Source: Lentinus brumalis (Eukaryota > Basidiomycota > Agaricomycetes > Polyporales > Polyporaceae). Taken from it: DNA of 64,000 nucleotides. Below the pieces are notes generated by a model, which had not been told where the DNA came from, ran no database searches, and was given only the letters and a program-made list of their open reading frames with translations. Made by a program: the position numbers and the translations under genes. The stretch lies in contig MARA01000014.1 in assembly GCA_001792895.1 (NCBI GenBank), positions 124,001 through 188,000 on the forward strand, given 5' to 3'. Positions 62,098-64,000 of the stretch are shown here, in pieces. Position 1 is the first letter of the stretch. The number at the start of each line of letters is the position of its first letter.

Positions 62098-63313
62098 AGC
62101 GTCGGCGACGAAAGGGAGGTCAGCACTTGCTACATATTACAGCCTGAGCAGCCGTGTTTATGTAGGGCGATTGAGCTGAGCGTCAGAACACTGGGGGACC
62201 CGCCTGCATGATCACCGCTTCTGACGGGCGCAGAGCAGGAAGCCTGCCTCAGCCTGGCCTGATGACCCTTCACATGCGGAGTCGCAGCAGCCGCTTTACT
62301 ACACCGGCAGTGCATGGGACGATTAAGCCGGTCACTCACCTTGTGTTGCAACTCCGGGTGCCGAAGATGTCCAAGGCTCCGCCTGATCAACCAGGCCCGG
62401 TAGAGCGTTCGGGAAGAGCGGGACTTGCTGATGGAGGTTCAGTAACTCATAGTCTCACCGGTCTCAAGCTACCGGATGAGCAATGCTTGCCAGTGTATGG
62501 TCGCCGAACACATTACCTTTCAAAAGAACGTAAGGGAGACCTCAAGAACCTCAGGAGTTAAGCTTACCGCCATGAATTCCTGTGGGAGCGAGGGAGCCGC
62601 TGCATAACTCCATACAGTTTGACCCCATGGTGCTTTCGGTGTACGACGGTGGGTCATGGAAGGAACCAAGACACGGGAAGGTGAAATGAGTCGCCAAAAG
62701 CAGCGTTCTGACCTCTCCCGCGGCGCCGTTGAACTTGAAGTGACGGTCAACAGACGTACTGCCACCTACTGCCAGTGCCACCTCGTCGCGACAGTCACGA
62801 GATAGTCAGGTTGCTTCATAGTGTGATGTGGCATCGCAAGGAAACGACAACGATGCAAGTACATACGTCGAACAGTGTTGAACGCGTAATCGGTCATCGC
62901 GAGCAGAGATGTGCAGCAAGCGCCCAAGCGACCCAGCTTGTCTCGCGATCGTATCAACCACCGCTTCCATGGCCACTTAATCATGCTATGCGCGAGCCGT
63001 CTCCGAACGAAAAGTGTCGATATTCTGGGTGATCAGCGAGCGAGAACAGGACAGGAGTGCAAGGGCGCGATGATCATGGTGTGTTGCGAGACGCGGTCGT
63101 CAAGACAGCCGCGGGGGTGATGGACAACTGTGGACAACTGTGAGCTCGCGATCCACCTTCTCTCTCTTTCTTCTGCTCTTTCATATTTCCTCTCGTCCTG
63201 CTCAGCGTGGCGGAAGTCCTTTCTCTCCTTTCTCCCTGTCATTCGTTCTCGCTGTGCGACTTCTAGGGCTGTTCTAGGATCATCCACCGCAGTCGGAAGG
63301 TTGAGACTTTATC
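62098..63313. promoter_or_regulatory. Divergent promoter region, GH95 gene / membrane-protein gene
   Basis: About 1.2 kb. A pyrimidine-rich stretch at about 63150-63250 precedes the right-hand ATG. TGGACAACTG is directly repeated at about 63121-63139. A 76-codon minus-strand frame at 62551-62781 has no recognisable features and is not called. Confidence 0.45.
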
Positions 63314-64000
63314 ATGGCTTTCTCGGACTTGTCGTCGATCGGAAAGAAGAAGCTTGGCGTTCATGGTACGTTCAGCATTGCGCGCGCTCGAATAAGGGCC
63401 ATGCTGACGGTGAGGAATGACCCGCAGTCCTGCTCATCGTGCTGGACATCTTCGCGCTCGCATTCGCCGCGCGCGTGAACATCTTCCAGGAGTACTACTG
63501 TGAGTATCCTATCTCTGAGCTGTGAGCGTGGAGGGCGTGTGCGAGGGCATCTGGCTAGGAGCGGATGTAGGAAGAGGTGCACTGTAGGAGTGCATGCATG
63601 CTAACCGCATTTCCCTGCAGTCATGGCCGACCTATTCCCCCTCGGCCTTGCCGTGGTCACCCTGATTATCCTGTTCTTCACGTACGTCCCGTATCCATCT
63701 CATACTTGTCTGTTGACCGACCACCCGTGTGCTGCTTCAGACTTGTCCTCGACCTCACCTTCCAGAACATCCCCACTGCCCGTCCCGCTATCGAAGTCGG
63801 CCTCCTCTATGTCCTAACCATCTTCTGGCTTGGTGAGAACTCGGTATCCGTTGTCGGCCCCTTGCTAATATCCCATAGCCTTCAATGCATTCTCCACTGC
63901 TCGTTGGCGCCATGTCCCCATGAACTGCAACTCCATTCCTGCAGGTGCGTCCTGCGTCAGCTCAACCACAGGGACAACTAATGAGACTATGACCGAATTG
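63314..64000 (+). CDS. Small multi-pass membrane protein, MARVEL-like (3' end missing)
   Basis: The ATG at 63314 opens MAFSDLSSIGKKKLGVH. Short exons then join in frame: VLLIVLDIFALAFAARVNIF (first membrane segment), FMADLFPLGLAVVTLIILFF (second), LVLDLTFQNIPTARPAIEVG, LLYVLTIFWLAFNAFSTARW (third) and the soluble RHVPMNCNSIPA. The next donor is at about 63944 and the gene runs off the window. The layout of a short N-terminus, closely spaced hydrophobic helices and basic loops resembles fungal MARVEL-domain proteins of four membrane passes. The fourth segment is not in view, so the family call is tentative. Confidence 0.65.

Overview
The window is nuclear DNA of a filamentous basidiomycete, most likely an agaricomycete close to the polypores. 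Genes carry many 50-70 bp GT-AG introns with CTRAY-like branch points, and pyrimidine-rich tracts precede start codons. The gene set also fits: a KRE6/SKN1 GH16 enzyme, a fungal GT2 glycosyltransferase, a non-reducing polyketide synthase, paired P450s, S10 carboxypeptidases and a GH95 fucosidase. Nothing in the window is bacterial or organellar. Family calls come from motifs read by eye, because no database search was possible.

Left part (1-17.4 kb): a small unknown protein (196-712 +), UBA2, the SUMO-activating enzyme subunit (992-4339 -), a gene-free stretch of about 4.4 kb, a KRE6/SKN1-type beta-1,6-glucan synthesis protein (8720-11560 -), and a multi-pass GT2 glycosyltransferase (12766-17401 +) divergent from it. 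The last two both fit roles in cell-wall or surface polysaccharide.

Centre (17.4-37 kb): a KS-AT-PT-ACP-ACP-TE non-reducing polyketide synthase without a starter-unit (SAT) domain (19816-25483 +). The replication factor MCM10 (25962-28453 -) follows, then two paralogous P450s in tandem (29255-31614 - and 33232-35612 -). PKS plus P450s look like a compact polyketide cluster with a housekeeping gene inside it. The P450s could hydroxylate or couple the aromatic polyketide.

Right part (37.3-58.5 kb): a tandem array with a 9.5 kb unit. Each unit starts with an S10 serine carboxypeptidase gene followed by a 7.5 kb spacer of degenerate internal repeats. There are two full units and a third gene that ends the array. 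Only the third carboxypeptidase is intact. The first has one frameshift and the second is a mosaic with several one-base lesions. The middle gene looks like a product of unequal crossing-over between the outer two, although an assembly artefact must be excluded.

Right edge: a secreted GH95 alpha-L-fucosidase (58582-62097 -) and the 5' part of a small multi-pass membrane protein (63314 to the window end, +).
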